Origin: Rurimicrobium sp040387755
Lineage (GTDB): Bacteria > Bacteroidota > Bacteroidia > Chitinophagales > Chitinophagaceae
Assembly (NCBI GenBank): GCA_040387755.1
Contig: JAZKDB010000004.1
Span: 186,001 to 250,000, forward strand
DNA length: 64,000 nucleotides
Direction of reading: 5' to 3'
Part shown: piece by piece, positions 53,275-62,071 of the stretch
How the letters are laid out: each line of letters opens with the position of its first letter
How positions within the stretch are numbered: the first letter of the stretch is position 1
Notes under the pieces: model-generated
Seen by the model: only the letters and a program-made list of their open reading frames with translations
Databases searched by the model: none
What the model was told of the DNA's origin: nothing
Program-made: the position numbers and the translations under genes

Positions 53275-53298
53275 CTGTATAAAATATAAGCGCAGAAA

Positions 53299-54120
53299 TT
53301 ATTTGTTGTAATGTGCGGAGTTCAGCTCAGAATTAGTACGCTCTGCAGCCTCAATCGGTTCGAAAGAAGACAATGGCTCACCTTTTCCTTTACGCACCCA
53401 GGTAGTATGCTCAAAATGTGCCGAAGGCTTTTTGTCGGCGGTTGTAATTGTCCATCCATCTTCAAGCTGGTCAATATTGCGTGTACCCAGATTAATCATC
53501 GGTTCAATAGCCAATACCATATTTTCTTTCAGTCTTTTACCATCGCCCCGGCGGCCATAATTGGGCACCTGAGGGTCTTCGTGTAAATGCCTGCCAACAC
53601 CATGTCCCACCAATTCACGCACCACACCATAGCCATATTGCCCGTTGGTATATTGCTCAATAGCATAAGAAATATCGCCAACACGATTACCATCTGCAGC
53701 TTGCTCTACACCTTTATATACAGATTCCTTAGTTACGCGTAAAAGCTTCAAAGTGGCATCAGCAACATTACCGATAGCAAATGTATAAGCTGAATCTCCA
53801 TGAAAGCCATTCATATACACACCACAATCTACAGAAATAATATCTCCGTCTTTTAATTCATACGCCCCGGGAAATCCGTGTACAACGGCCTCGTTAACAC
53901 TAATACACAAAGAGAAGGGGAATGCATTATTCTTTGGGCCATAACCTTTAAAAGAAGGCACACCACCATTGTCCCGTATAAAAGCTTCGGCCATTTTATC
54001 GATAGACAAAGTGGTAATACCGGGCTTTAAAAAAGTTGCCACCTCTGTCAAGGTGGCACTTACCATTAAGGCGCTTTTTCTTTGTATTTCAATTTCTTCT
54101 TTTGATTTGATATGTATCAT
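53299..54120 (-). CDS. map: Type I methionine aminopeptidase
   Basis: A 273-residue enzyme that removes the initiator methionine from nascent proteins. The five metal ligands of the M24 fold are seen: the Asp of SVDCGVYMNGFHG, the Asp of HGDSAYTF, the His of VGHGVGRHLHEDP, the Glu of LAIEPMINLG and the Glu of SAHFEHT. The N-terminal IHIKSKEEIEIQRKSALM is typical. A C-terminal extension of about 20 polar residues (EPLSSFEPIEAAERTNSE) is slightly longer than in E. coli. It is 18 bases after secY in the usual order but is here the last gene of the cluster, before a terminator. Confidence 0.96.
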   Translation of the reverse strand: MIHIKSKEEIEIQRKSALMVSATLTEVATFLKPGITTLSIDKMAEAFIRDNGGVPSFKGYGPKNNAFPFSLCISVNEAVVHGFPGAYELKDGDIISVDCGVYMNGFHGDSAYTFAIGNVADATLKLLRVTKESVYKGVEQAADGNRVGDISYAIEQYTNGQYGYGVVRELVGHGVGRHLHEDPQVPNYGRRGDGKRLKENMVLAIEPMINLGTRNIDQLEDGWTITTADKKPSAHFEHTTWVRKGKGEPLSSFEPIEAAERTNSELNSAHYNK

Positions 54121-54138
54121 TAACCAAATTTAATTTTA

Positions 54139-55506
54139 TTAAACGGTAGTTGTCGCAGCAGTACGGCCTTGAATTCTACCACCTTTCATTAAGCCATCAT
54201 AATGACGCATTAATAAATGGCTCTCGATTTGTTGCAAAGTATCTAAGATAACACCTACACCAATCAACATTGAGGTTCCTCCAAAGAAACTTGCAAAACC
54301 TGCAGTTACACCCAGCAAACCTGCAATACCAGGAAGGATACCTGCCAAGGCCAAAAATACAGCACCTGGAAGTGTAATTCTGTCCATAATGGTTGCAATG
54401 AAATTAGCAGTAGGCTCACCAGGTTTAATACCAGGGATAAAGCTGTTGTTACGCTTCAGGTTATCAGCCATTTCTGTTGGATTAAAAATCAAAGCAGTAT
54501 AGAAATAAGTGAATGCAATAACCAAAATTGCATAAATAAAATTATGCCAGAAAGAAGTGGGGTCAGATAATGAACGCATGAAACTTCCTGAAGCTCCTTC
54601 AGTAGTCATGTTTGTAAAACCAACAATAGTACCAGGGATAAACAAAATTGCCTGAGCAAAAATGATAGGCATTACACCTGAAGAGTTTACTTTCAATGGA
54701 ATGAAATCACGTGCACCACCTTCAATATCTTTTGCTGCATTTGTGCTGCCAATAATACGACGGGCATAGTTCAACGGGATTTTACGAACACCTTGTGTCA
54801 ATAAAATAAGACCAACAATAACACCGATAAATGCGATAATCTCTACAAGGAAAATCAACAAACCGCCGCCGCCGCCGCCACTTTGTGCTGCAAACTCCTG
54901 AATGATTGATTCCGGAAGGCGGGCAAGAATCCCAACCATGATGATGATTGAGGTTCCGTTACCAATTCCTTTATCTGTAATTTTTTCACCCAACCACATT
55001 ACAAACAATGTACCTGCGGTCAATACAACAACCGTAGTGAACCAGAACATGAAATTGCTGAATTCTGGAATTAGAGCCTGAGAAAACTCAGGACCACGGA
55101 GATAAGCAACATAAGCACTTGCCTGGAAAACAGTTACAATTACTGTAAGATAACGAGTGTATTGATTAACTGTTCTGCGACCACTTTCTTCTTTTTGCAG
55201 TTTGGCTATCTGAGGAACAACAATACCTGCCAACTGCATAAAGATAGATGCAGAGATATAAGGCATTACCCCTAATGCAAAAATAGAGGCACGACTAAAC
55301 GCACCACCTGCAAAAGCATTGAATAAACCCAAAAGACCATCAGGACCACTACCCGTCTTAGCATCCAAAATGATTGGATTGATGCCGGGAATAGTGATAT
55401 AACAACCTACACGATAAACAAGTATCAGTGTAAGAGTAAAGAGTATACGCTTGCGTAGATCTTCGATACTCCAAATATTTTTAAGCGTTTCGATAAATTT
55501 CTTCAC
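54139..55506 (-). CDS. secY: Protein translocase subunit SecY
   Basis: A 455-residue, ten-helix channel subunit of SecYEG, through which SecA (encoded at 34-37 kb) drives preproteins. The start (KKFIETLKNIWSIEDLRKRILFTL) and the plug-region GLLGLFNAFAGGAFSRASIFALGVMPYISASI are characteristic. The cytoplasmic loop with ERARRI-like LNYARRIIGS and the final GGTSMLIGVGVILDTLQQIES are also clear. One unusual feature is a run of six glycines (SGGGGGGLL), encoded by a CCG/GGC microsatellite at 54863-54879, in an external loop. It lies between rplO and map. Confidence 0.97.
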   Translation of the reverse strand: MKKFIETLKNIWSIEDLRKRILFTLTLILVYRVGCYITIPGINPIILDAKTGSGPDGLLGLFNAFAGGAFSRASIFALGVMPYISASIFMQLAGIVVPQIAKLQKEESGRRTVNQYTRYLTVIVTVFQASAYVAYLRGPEFSQALIPEFSNFMFWFTTVVVLTAGTLFVMWLGEKITDKGIGNGTSIIIMVGILARLPESIIQEFAAQSGGGGGGLLIFLVEIIAFIGVIVGLILLTQGVRKIPLNYARRIIGSTNAAKDIEGGARDFIPLKVNSSGVMPIIFAQAILFIPGTIVGFTNMTTEGASGSFMRSLSDPTSFWHNFIYAILVIAFTYFYTALIFNPTEMADNLKRNNSFIPGIKPGEPTANFIATIMDRITLPGAVFLALAGILPGIAGLLGVTAGFASFFGGTSMLIGVGVILDTLQQIESHLLMRHYDGLMKGGRIQGRTAATTTV

Positions 55507-55608
55507 AGGATTTCAGAATAATATGGTGATGCAGCAAATAAAAAATAAAATGCGAATAAACGACAAAAGACGCACTTTTACAAATGCGTCTTTTTGAAAA
55601 AAAATTAA

Positions 55609-56055
55609 TTACAGAATTTCAACAGTTCCGCCGGCAGATTCGATTGCTGCTTTTGCTTTTTCACTGATAGCATTCACAACAAATTTAAGGTTGGTTTTGC
55701 TCATTTCGCCGTTACCCAGGATTTTTACAAGAGCAGTACGATTGATTAAACCACTCACGTACAAATTGTCTAGATTGAATTCTTTAAAATCATATTTTGC
55801 AATGATTGTATCCAATTGTCCAAGGTTAAACACTGTATACTCAACACGATTCATATTCTTGAAACCACGTTTTGGCATACGACGTTGAATAGGCATCTGA
55901 CCACCTTCGTGACCTTTTTTGCTTTGATAACCTGTACGTGATTGTTGACCTTTATTACCTTTACCTGCAGTAGTACCACCGCTACCTTCACCACGCGCAA
56001 CGCGTTTTCTTGAGTGTACTGAACCTTCGGCTGGTTTTAGATTGTGTAGTTGCAT
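55609..56055 (-). CDS. rplO: 50S ribosomal protein L15
   Basis: A 148-residue L15, a late-assembling protein of the large subunit. The N-terminal basic, Gly-rich extension (RVARGEGSGGTTAGKGNKG, QSRTGYQSKKGHEGGQMP) threads into 23S rRNA, and the globular domain starts around residue 65. The length is normal. It is 64 bases after rpmD and 102 before secY, the standard spc-operon order. Confidence 0.97.
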   Translation of the reverse strand: MQLHNLKPAEGSVHSRKRVARGEGSGGTTAGKGNKGQQSRTGYQSKKGHEGGQMPIQRRMPKRGFKNMNRVEYTVFNLGQLDTIIAKYDFKEFNLDNLYVSGLINRTALVKILGNGEMSKTNLKFVVNAISEKAKAAIESAGGTVEIL

Positions 56056-56119
56056 TGTTTTGTTACAATTTTGAAACTTGCGCGGAATGTAAAACCGCTC
56101 GCAAATCGATTAAAAAATA

Positions 56120-56302
56120 TTATTTAGCTTCTTCTACTTTTACCAAATGGTTTACGGTACGTACCATACCCAAAATAGATGGAGTAGCTTCTACTTCAAC
56201 GCTTCTGTTGATTTTGCTAAGACCCAAAGCAATTAAAGTGCGCTTTTGGTACTCAGGGCGATCAATTCCGCTTTTTACTTGTGTTACTTTAATTTTTGAC
56301 AT
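56120..56302 (-). CDS. rpmD: 50S ribosomal protein L30
   Basis: A 60-residue L30 of the large subunit. The start is the ATG at 56302 (MSKIKVTQVKSGIDRPEYQK), the family N-terminus; an in-frame TTG at 56320 would add six unrelated residues. The core RTLIALGLSKINRSVEV and the ending TVNHLVKVEE are conserved. It lies between rpsE and rplO. Confidence 0.96.
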   Translation of the reverse strand: MSKIKVTQVKSGIDRPEYQKRTLIALGLSKINRSVEVEATPSILGMVRTVNHLVKVEEAK

Positions 56303-56344
56303 AACTATGTTGTTTTTCAATTAGCCTTTAAGACTAAATAAATA

Positions 56345-56863
56345 TTATCCGTTAAATACTTTTTTCAAACTCACGTTGCGTTGTTTTGCAACAGCGATTG
56401 GTTCACGTAATTTGCTTAAAGCCACTACCGTTGCTTTTACCACGTTTTGTGGGTTGGCAGAACCTAATGATTTTGAAAGAATATCGGTAATACCTGCAGC
56501 TTCCAAAACCGCACGCATGCTACCTCCGGCAATAACACCGGTACCGTGTGCAGCTGGGCGTATCAACACCTTAGCAGCACCTTCTTTAGCAAATTGCTCG
56601 TGAGGGATAGTACCATGCATTACCGGAACTTTGATGAGATTTTTCTTAGCATCATCAATTCCTTTAGTGATAGCCTCTTGTACTTCTTTGGCTTTACCTA
56701 AACCTTGACCCACCACTCCATTACCGTTACCTACCACTACCAAGGCAGAGAAGCTAAACGCACGACCACCTTTAGTTGTTTTCACAACGCGGTTGATGGA
56801 TACCACTTTTTCGTGGAGTTCTAATTCGCCAGCTTTTACTCGATTTAATTGTGTCTTAGACAT
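56345..56863 (-). CDS. rpsE: 30S ribosomal protein S5
   Basis: A 172-residue S5, which helps keep decoding accurate at the mRNA entry side of the small subunit. The double-stranded-RNA-binding N-terminal domain (VVSINRVVKTTKGGRAFSFSA, VVGNGNGVVGQGLGKAKEV) and the C-terminal domain (AAHGTGVIAGGSMRAVLEAAG) are complete. It follows rplR after 65 bases. Confidence 0.97.
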   Translation of the reverse strand: MSKTQLNRVKAGELELHEKVVSINRVVKTTKGGRAFSFSALVVVGNGNGVVGQGLGKAKEVQEAITKGIDDAKKNLIKVPVMHGTIPHEQFAKEGAAKVLIRPAAHGTGVIAGGSMRAVLEAAGITDILSKSLGSANPQNVVKATVVALSKLREPIAVAKQRNVSLKKVFNG

Positions 56864-56928
56864 TTCTTTGTGTATTATTTTGAAAGTTTAGAAGCAATTG
56901 CTTCGCAACGTCTTAATTAAAGATAAAA

Positions 56929-57288
56929 TTAGAAGATCAAACCACCCTCACGTGCTCCGTCAGCAATCGCTTTCACACGACCATGGTATAGATAACCACC
57001 ACGATCAAATACGCAATTAGCAATACCTAAAGCTTTAGCTTTTTCAGCAAGAGATTTACCCACCATTACTGATTTGTCCACCTTATTTGCTGTAGCAGCT
57101 TTAATGTCTGCCTGACGTGAATTAGCAGCTACCAAAGTAGTACCATTAGTATCGTCAATCAATTGTGCATAGATATCGTTGTTACTGCGAAAAACAGACA
57201 AACGAGGCTTTAGAGCTGTACCACTTATTTTGGTACGAATGCGCCAGCGTAATTTCTGGCGACGAACTACTTTATGATCTAATGACAT
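56929..57288 (-). CDS. rplR: 50S ribosomal protein L18
   Basis: A 119-residue L18, which binds 5S rRNA and docks it on the large subunit together with L5. The N-terminal basic stretch (KVVRRQKLRWRIRTKISGTA) and the conserved PRLSVFRSNNDIYAQLIDD and VFDRGGYLYHGRVKAIADGAREGGL are all present. The order rplF-rplR-rpsE is standard. Confidence 0.97.
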   Translation of the reverse strand: MSLDHKVVRRQKLRWRIRTKISGTALKPRLSVFRSNNDIYAQLIDDTNGTTLVAANSRQADIKAATANKVDKSVMVGKSLAEKAKALGIANCVFDRGGYLYHGRVKAIADGAREGGLIF

Positions 57289-57365
57289 TTTATTTCGTTT
57301 TTATTTTTGCGGGCTTCACTTTAAAAAAACAAATGAGCTACCGAGATGTATTAATGAATAATTTA

Positions 57366-57920
57366 TTATTTACCAGCAGATTTACCAGCTTTACGACGAA
57401 CGATTTCATCCATATAGCGAACCCCTTTACCTTTGTATGGTTCTGGTTTGCGCAAGCTACGTAATTTAGCAGCAACCTGACCTAATAATTGTTTGTCAAT
57501 AGACTCCAATAATATAGTTGGGTTTTTACCTTTCTCAGCAGTAGCAACTGCTTTGATTTCTTTAGGTAACTGAAGTATGATATTATGAGAATAACCTAGA
57601 GCTAAATCAATTTCCTGACCGGTAACCGTAGCACGGTAACCCACACCCACTAACTCAAGATTTTTCTTAAAACCTTCTGTAACACCTACTACCATGTTGG
57701 CAATAAGAGAACGGTATAAACCGTGCATTGCACGATGGCGAATTTGATCGGTTGGACGAGAAACCTCGATATTACCGTCTTTCTCTTCAATCTTGATATC
57801 TCTATCAACATTCAATTTCAATTCACCTTTTGGACCTTTAACAGTCACCTCGTTAGAAGGAGAAACTTTAAGCGTAACTCCTGCCGTTACGGGGATTAAT
57901 TTTTTGCCTATACGTGACAT
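57366..57920 (-). CDS. rplF: 50S ribosomal protein L6
   Basis: A 184-residue L6, near the factor-binding site of the large subunit. Two related alpha/beta domains are visible, each with a conserved motif: MSRIGKKLIPVTAGV at the start and, in the second, PEPYKGKGVRYMDEIVRRKAGKSAGK at the end of the protein, given here only as positions 158-184. The length is normal. It lies 107 bases after rpsH. Confidence 0.97.
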   Translation of the reverse strand: MSRIGKKLIPVTAGVTLKVSPSNEVTVKGPKGELKLNVDRDIKIEEKDGNIEVSRPTDQIRHRAMHGLYRSLIANMVVGVTEGFKKNLELVGVGYRATVTGQEIDLALGYSHNIILQLPKEIKAVATAEKGKNPTILLESIDKQLLGQVAAKLRSLRKPEPYKGKGVRYMDEIVRRKAGKSAGK

Positions 57921-58027
57921 AATTCTTTGTTTAAAAAATGTGTATTTATATTGTTTCTTGCCTGACCGGTCAGCCTGTATAGGATGTGGGGCTTAATGTA
58001 TCAGGACTTGGTAAGCGTAATCTATTC

Positions 58028-58426
58028 TTAGAAAATGTTGCACAAAACTTCACCACCAACATTCTGAGCGCGTGCTTCTTTATCTGTCATTACACCTTTA
58101 GATGTAGAAACGATAGCGACACCTAATCCGTTCTGTACACGACGAATTTCTGATGGTTTAGCATATTGACGCAAACCTGGACGGCTCACACGCTCCAAAG
58201 TTCTGATGGCAGGCTCTTTAGTAGCAGCATCATATTTCAAAGCTATTTTAATTAATCCTTGTTTGTTGTCATCTTCAAATTTATATTTTAAGATGTAGCC
58301 TTTATCGTAAAGAATTTCAGTAATGCGTTTCTTAACGTTAGAAGCAGGAATTTCAACAATACGATGTTGCGCCATTTGCGCGTTACGGATACGAGTTAAA
58401 AAATCTGCAATTGGATCTGTTACCAT
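58028..58426 (-). CDS. rpsH: 30S ribosomal protein S8
   Basis: A 132-residue S8, a primary 16S rRNA-binding protein that in E. coli also represses its own operon. It begins DPIADFLTRIRNAQMAQH and ends with the conserved GLGVAIVSTSKGVMTDKEA block. Whether it autoregulates here is not visible from the sequence. It lies 88 bases after rpsN. Confidence 0.97.
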   Translation of the reverse strand: MVTDPIADFLTRIRNAQMAQHRIVEIPASNVKKRITEILYDKGYILKYKFEDDNKQGLIKIALKYDAATKEPAIRTLERVSRPGLRQYAKPSEIRRVQNGLGVAIVSTSKGVMTDKEARAQNVGGEVLCNIF

Positions 58427-58514
58427 TTTTGTGTTTGTTCTTTAATAATGAAATAATTGTTACTGGTTTCAGAAAGGGATGCTTACTGACCTCGAAACTA
58501 AAAATTTGCTGTGC

Positions 58515-58784
58515 TTACCAGCTGGCTTTTTTAACGCCCGGGATTTTACCATCCAATGCCATGTCACGGAAAATGTTACGGCACATACCGAAGTAGCGCA
58601 TGTAACCTTTCGGACGACCTGTCAGTTGGCAACGGTTTTTAAGACGTACCGGAGAAGCATTTTTTGGAAGCAAATCCAAAGCTGCATAATCACCGGCTGC
58701 TTTCAAAGCAGCACGTTTTTCAGCGTACTGAGCAACCATTTTTTCGCGTTTGCGTTGGCGTGCTTTTATCGATTCTCTTGCCAT
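58515..58784 (-). CDS. rpsN: 30S ribosomal protein S14, zinc-independent long form
   Basis: An 89-residue S14. The length and the lack of paired CxxC motifs mark the long, zinc-independent form. The C-terminal CQLTGRPKGYMRYFGMCRNIFR contains the conserved RPKGYMR core. Its start is three bases after the rplE stop, so translation is probably coupled. Confidence 0.96.
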   Translation of the reverse strand: MARESIKARQRKREKMVAQYAEKRAALKAAGDYAALDLLPKNASPVRLKNRCQLTGRPKGYMRYFGMCRNIFRDMALDGKIPGVKKASW

Positions 58785-58787
58785 AAA

Positions 58788-59363
58788 TTAGTTGTTATCT
58801 TTTTTAATATTTTTGAAAGGCATACCTAATTCTTTCAACAATTCGTATGCTTCTTCATTAGTACGTGCAGTAGTTACGAAAGTGATATCCATTCCGGTAA
58901 TACGATTCAATTTATCGATATTAATCTCCGGGAAGATGATTTGCTCAGTAACACCCATTGTGTAGTTACCGCGACCATCAAAAGATTTTTCGTTGATACC
59001 TTTGAAATCACGAACACGTGGCAAAGAAACTGCGACAAAACGATCAAGAAAATCGTACATATTAGTGCTGCGCAATGTAACACGGCAACCAATAGGCATT
59101 GCTTTACGCAATTTGAAGTTAGATATATCTTTCGTTGACATAGTTGCTACAGCTTTCTGACCAGAGATATTGGTCATTTCATTGATAGCATCGTCAATTA
59201 ATTTCTTATCTGAAGTGGATCCTTTAACACCTTGGTTCAAACAAATTTTCACTAGGCGTGGGCACTGCATTACAGATTTGTAACCAAACTTTTTCATCAA
59301 AGCCGGCACAACTTCGTCTTTATATTTAGACTGTAATCTTGGAGTATATGTTGCTGTTGACAT
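58788..59363 (-). CDS. rplE: 50S ribosomal protein L5
   Basis: A 191-residue L5, which anchors 5S rRNA and touches the P-site tRNA. The family blocks LKICLNQGVKGS, PIGCRVTLRSTNMYDFLDR and the C-terminal GMDITFVTTARTNEEAYELL are present. The ATG shares its A with the last base of the rplX stop (TAATG), so the two genes are translationally coupled. Confidence 0.97.
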   Translation of the reverse strand: MSTATYTPRLQSKYKDEVVPALMKKFGYKSVMQCPRLVKICLNQGVKGSTSDKKLIDDAINEMTNISGQKAVATMSTKDISNFKLRKAMPIGCRVTLRSTNMYDFLDRFVAVSLPRVRDFKGINEKSFDGRGNYTMGVTEQIIFPEINIDKLNRITGMDITFVTTARTNEEAYELLKELGMPFKNIKKDNN

Positions 59364-59701
59364 TATTTAATTACCTCCCCTGTTTTTTTGGATACACGAA
59401 TAAAAGTACCTTCTTTTCTTTCACGCTTGATACGAACAGGTGCTTTAGCTTTAGCATCCCATAACATTACGTTAGAGATGTTAATTGGTGCCTCTTGTTT
59501 AACAATACCGCCCTGAGGGTTCTGAGCGTTTGGCTTCAAGTGTTTAGTGATGATGTTAACACCCTCAATAAGCACAAGGCCCTTTTGAGGATATACAGCC
59601 TGAACCACACGAGGGGTGCTGCGATCTTTATCATCACCGGCGATTACGACAATACTATCGCCTTTCTTGATATTAAATTTAGGTTGAAATCTCTTTTTCA
59701 C
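59363..59701 (-). CDS. rplX: 50S ribosomal protein L24
   Basis: A 112-residue L24, an early assembly initiator of the large subunit. The KOW motif KKGDSIVVIAGDDKD is near the N-terminus and GVNIITKHLKPNAQNPQGG follows. The start is GTG at 59701 (MKKRFQPKF). Its stop overlaps the rplE ATG by one base. Confidence 0.96.
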   Translation of the reverse strand: MKKRFQPKFNIKKGDSIVVIAGDDKDRSTPRVVQAVYPQKGLVLIEGVNIITKHLKPNAQNPQGGIVKQEAPINISNVMLWDAKAKAPVRIKRERKEGTFIRVSKKTGEVIK

Positions 59702-59767
59702 TGCTTATATTATTAAGTTATCGTACAGTCGTTTTTCCAAATGGGCTGCGAAGGTACAACATATATT

Positions 59768-60136
59768 TTACAATACCTCTGGTGCGAGGGAAACAATTTT
59801 CATATATCCCTTATCACGCAATTCGCGGGCTACCGGGCCGAAGATACGAGTACCACGTGGGTCATCAGAGTTGTTAAGCAATACCACTGCATTGTCATCG
59901 AAGTTGATATAAGAACCATCTTTACGACGCAATTTGTTTTTGGTACGTACAATAACTGCTTTGGAAACGGTTCCTTTTTTCATGTTACCGCCTGGCAAAG
60001 AGTCTTTTACAGTAACAACGATTTTATCGCCAATACCTGCATACGCCTGACCTGAATTTCCCAACACGCGAATGCACAATACTTCTTTGGCACCACTGTT
60101 GTCGGCTACACTGAGCCTAGATTCTTGTTGTATCAT
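59768..60136 (-). CDS. rplN: 50S ribosomal protein L14
   Basis: A 122-residue L14, at the subunit interface. It is highly conserved, starting MIQQESRLSVADNSGAKEV and containing IVVTVKDSLPGGNMKKG and GTRIFGPVARELRDKGYMKI. It is 12 bases after rpsQ. Confidence 0.98.
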   Translation of the reverse strand: MIQQESRLSVADNSGAKEVLCIRVLGNSGQAYAGIGDKIVVTVKDSLPGGNMKKGTVSKAVIVRTKNKLRRKDGSYINFDDNAVVLLNNSDDPRGTRIFGPVARELRDKGYMKIVSLAPEVL

Positions 60137-60148
60137 CTTTAAATAAGA

Positions 60149-60415
60149 TTACTTAGCTTTTTCAATAATTTCTACTAAACGCCAGCATTTGTTTTTGCTC
60201 AAAGGGCGAGTTTCCATAATGCGCACAACATCACCAATACCGGCTTTGTTTTCTTCATCGTGCGCCATAAATTTGGTCGTTTTTTTAACGAACTTACCGT
60301 ATAGCGGGTGTTTAATTTTACGCTCTACAGTTACAGTGATGCTTTTTGACATCTTGTCGCTGCGAACGATACCGATACGCGATTTTCTACTTTTTCTTAC
60401 TATCGTAGTTGACAT
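60149..60415 (-). CDS. rpsQ: 30S ribosomal protein S17
   Basis: An 88-residue S17, a primary 16S rRNA binder. The core GIVRSDKMSKSITVTVERKI and HPLYGKFVKKTTKFMAHDE and the ending GDVVRIMETRPLSKNKCWRL are canonical. It lies between rpmC and rplN with short gaps of 17 and 12 bases. Confidence 0.97.
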   Translation of the reverse strand: MSTTIVRKSRKSRIGIVRSDKMSKSITVTVERKIKHPLYGKFVKKTTKFMAHDEENKAGIGDVVRIMETRPLSKNKCWRLVEIIEKAK

Positions 60416-60432
60416 CTCTTAAAATATTAATT

Positions 60433-60639
60433 TTAGATACCTGCTTTTCTTTTTGATTGCTCAGTCTTAAGACGAGCTACTTCGCGGCGGAGTGAACGGA
60501 TAGTAAGCGGGTTTTCTATCGGATTCACAGCGTGGCTGAATGTTAGTCTTTTCAACTGCAATTCAGTTTCAGCTACCTTATCGGCTAAGCCTTGACCATC
60601 GAGCGAGCGATAATCTTCCTTTTTTGCTTGTTTTGCCAT
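60433..60639 (-). CDS. rpmC: 50S ribosomal protein L29
   Basis: A 68-residue L29, a two-helix protein next to the polypeptide exit tunnel. The conserved segment is QLKRLTFSHAVNPIENPLTI followed by an Arg-rich helix. A 117-base gap separates it from rplP, the longest in the cluster. Confidence 0.94.
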   Translation of the reverse strand: MAKQAKKEDYRSLDGQGLADKVAETELQLKRLTFSHAVNPIENPLTIRSLRREVARLKTEQSKRKAGI

Positions 60640-60756
60640 TGTTTTGTGTATTTAGTATTGCAAAATTCTTATTGAAAATCAACAGACAATTGCTACTTTT
60701 ATTAAAAAATATGTTGTAATTCCACAGCTTTCAGTTAAGGAAGGCTGGTTATTATA

Positions 60757-61182
60757 TTATGCTTCTGCTGCGTAATCTCTGCGAGTCACAAATTTTGTTG
60801 CTATTGGCAATTTTTGTGCTGCCAATTCCATTGCTTCTTGTGCAACTTTTGCAGAAACGCCCTCAATTTCAAACAAAATACGTCCTGGCTTAACTACAGC
60901 TGCCCAATATTCAAGACTACCTTTACCTTTACCCATACGCACTTCGGCTGGTTTGTTGGTAATTGGTTTGTCAGGGAAAATACGAATCCAAACATTACCC
61001 TCACGTTTCATATGACGAGTCATAGTTTGACGTGCAGCTTCAATCTGACGGTTAGTAATCCATTTTGGTTCTAAAGCTTTGAGGCCAAATGAACCGAAGG
61101 CGATAGTTGCTCCACGTTGAGCGTTTCCTCTGATTCGGCCTTTGTGGGCTTTCCTGTGTTTTGCTTTTTTTGGCTGTAACAT
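60757..61182 (-). CDS. rplP: 50S ribosomal protein L16
   Basis: A 141-residue L16, which helps place tRNA in the A site. Conserved parts are MLQPKKAKHRKAHKGRIRG, GATIAFGSFGLKALEPKWI, RQIEAARQTMTRHMKREG and GKGKGSLEYWAAVVKPGRI. The length is normal. It is 55 bases after rpsC. Confidence 0.98.
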   Translation of the reverse strand: MLQPKKAKHRKAHKGRIRGNAQRGATIAFGSFGLKALEPKWITNRQIEAARQTMTRHMKREGNVWIRIFPDKPITNKPAEVRMGKGKGSLEYWAAVVKPGRILFEIEGVSAKVAQEAMELAAQKLPIATKFVTRRDYAAEA

Positions 61183-61237
61183 GGTTACAATATTTTATTA
61201 ATAGTGTTGTCTAAAAATTATTTTCTTTACTCACAAC

Positions 61238-62041
61238 TTAGTTGCGTGGAGCACCGCCTCTGTTGCCACCACCACCACGGCGTTCACCAGCTGGTTTTCT
61301 GTCGCCACCACGGCCACCACCTCTGCGGTCATCACCCTGGAAAGCTGCTGCACGAGATCCGTTACCTTTTGCTTCAGTACCTGCTGCAAAGTTTGGATTC
61401 AAGTCTCTTTTACCTAAAACCTCACCTTTACAAATCCACACTTTGATACCGATTTTACCATAAACAGTCATTGCATATACAGATGCATAATCAATGTCCA
61501 TACGGAAAGTATGCAATGGTGTACGTCCTTGTTTAAACTCTTCAGAACGAGCGATCTCAGCACCACCCAAACGACCACCAACTTTTACTTTAATTCCTTC
61601 TGCACCCATTCTCATAGCAGTAGTAATTGCCATTTTGATTGCGCGTTTGAAGCTAACACGACCTTCGATCTGACGGGCAATTGTTTCACCAACAATCATT
61701 GCGTCAAGCTCAGGACGGCGAATTTCCATAATGTTGATCTGAACGTCCTCTTTATGAGTAAGTTTTTTCAACTCTTCTTTAATACGGTCAACCTCTGTAC
61801 CGCCTTTACCAATGATGATACCAGGCTTAGAAGTATGAATCGTAATAATCAGTTTTGCCAATGTGCGCTCGATAACAATACGGCTGATACCACCTTTGTT
61901 GATACGTGCAGCGAGGTAAGTACGGATTTTATGATCTTCAACAAGTTTCTGACCAAAATCTTTTTTCTCACCATACCACATAGAATCCCATCCGCGGATG
62001 ATACCTAACCTGTTACCAATAGGATTTGCTTTTTGACCCAT
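61238..62041 (-). CDS. rpsC: 30S ribosomal protein S3 with an Arg/Gly-rich C-terminal tail
   Basis: A 267-residue S3, part of the mRNA entry tunnel. The N-terminal MGQKANPIGNRLGIIRGWDS, the KH-domain GIIIGKGGTEVDR and the C-terminal domain (MGAEGIKVKVGGRLGGAEIARSE region) are complete. The last 40 or so residues form a low-complexity tail with repeated RGG and GGR units (DDRRGGGRGGDRKP, ERRGGGGNRGG), making the protein longer than the 206-233 residues of most S3 proteins. RGG tails bind RNA in other proteins; a role here is unknown. Confidence 0.97.
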   Translation of the reverse strand: MGQKANPIGNRLGIIRGWDSMWYGEKKDFGQKLVEDHKIRTYLAARINKGGISRIVIERTLAKLIITIHTSKPGIIIGKGGTEVDRIKEELKKLTHKEDVQINIMEIRRPELDAMIVGETIARQIEGRVSFKRAIKMAITTAMRMGAEGIKVKVGGRLGGAEIARSEEFKQGRTPLHTFRMDIDYASVYAMTVYGKIGIKVWICKGEVLGKRDLNPNFAAGTEAKGNGSRAAAFQGDDRRGGGRGGDRKPAGERRGGGGNRGGAPRN

Positions 62042-62071
62042 TCTACTTTATATTATTGAATGTTGAATTAA

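Larger units (their letters stand above)
52787..53298. other. Intergenic region with a 21-bp tandem repeat array
   Basis: About 510 bases between the receptor gene and map (convergent). It holds the repeat array at 52965-53153 and the map terminator at 53236-53274. The first 130 bases after the receptor stop show a T8 tract (52803-52810) without a clear stem and nothing else recognisable. Confidence 0.6.
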
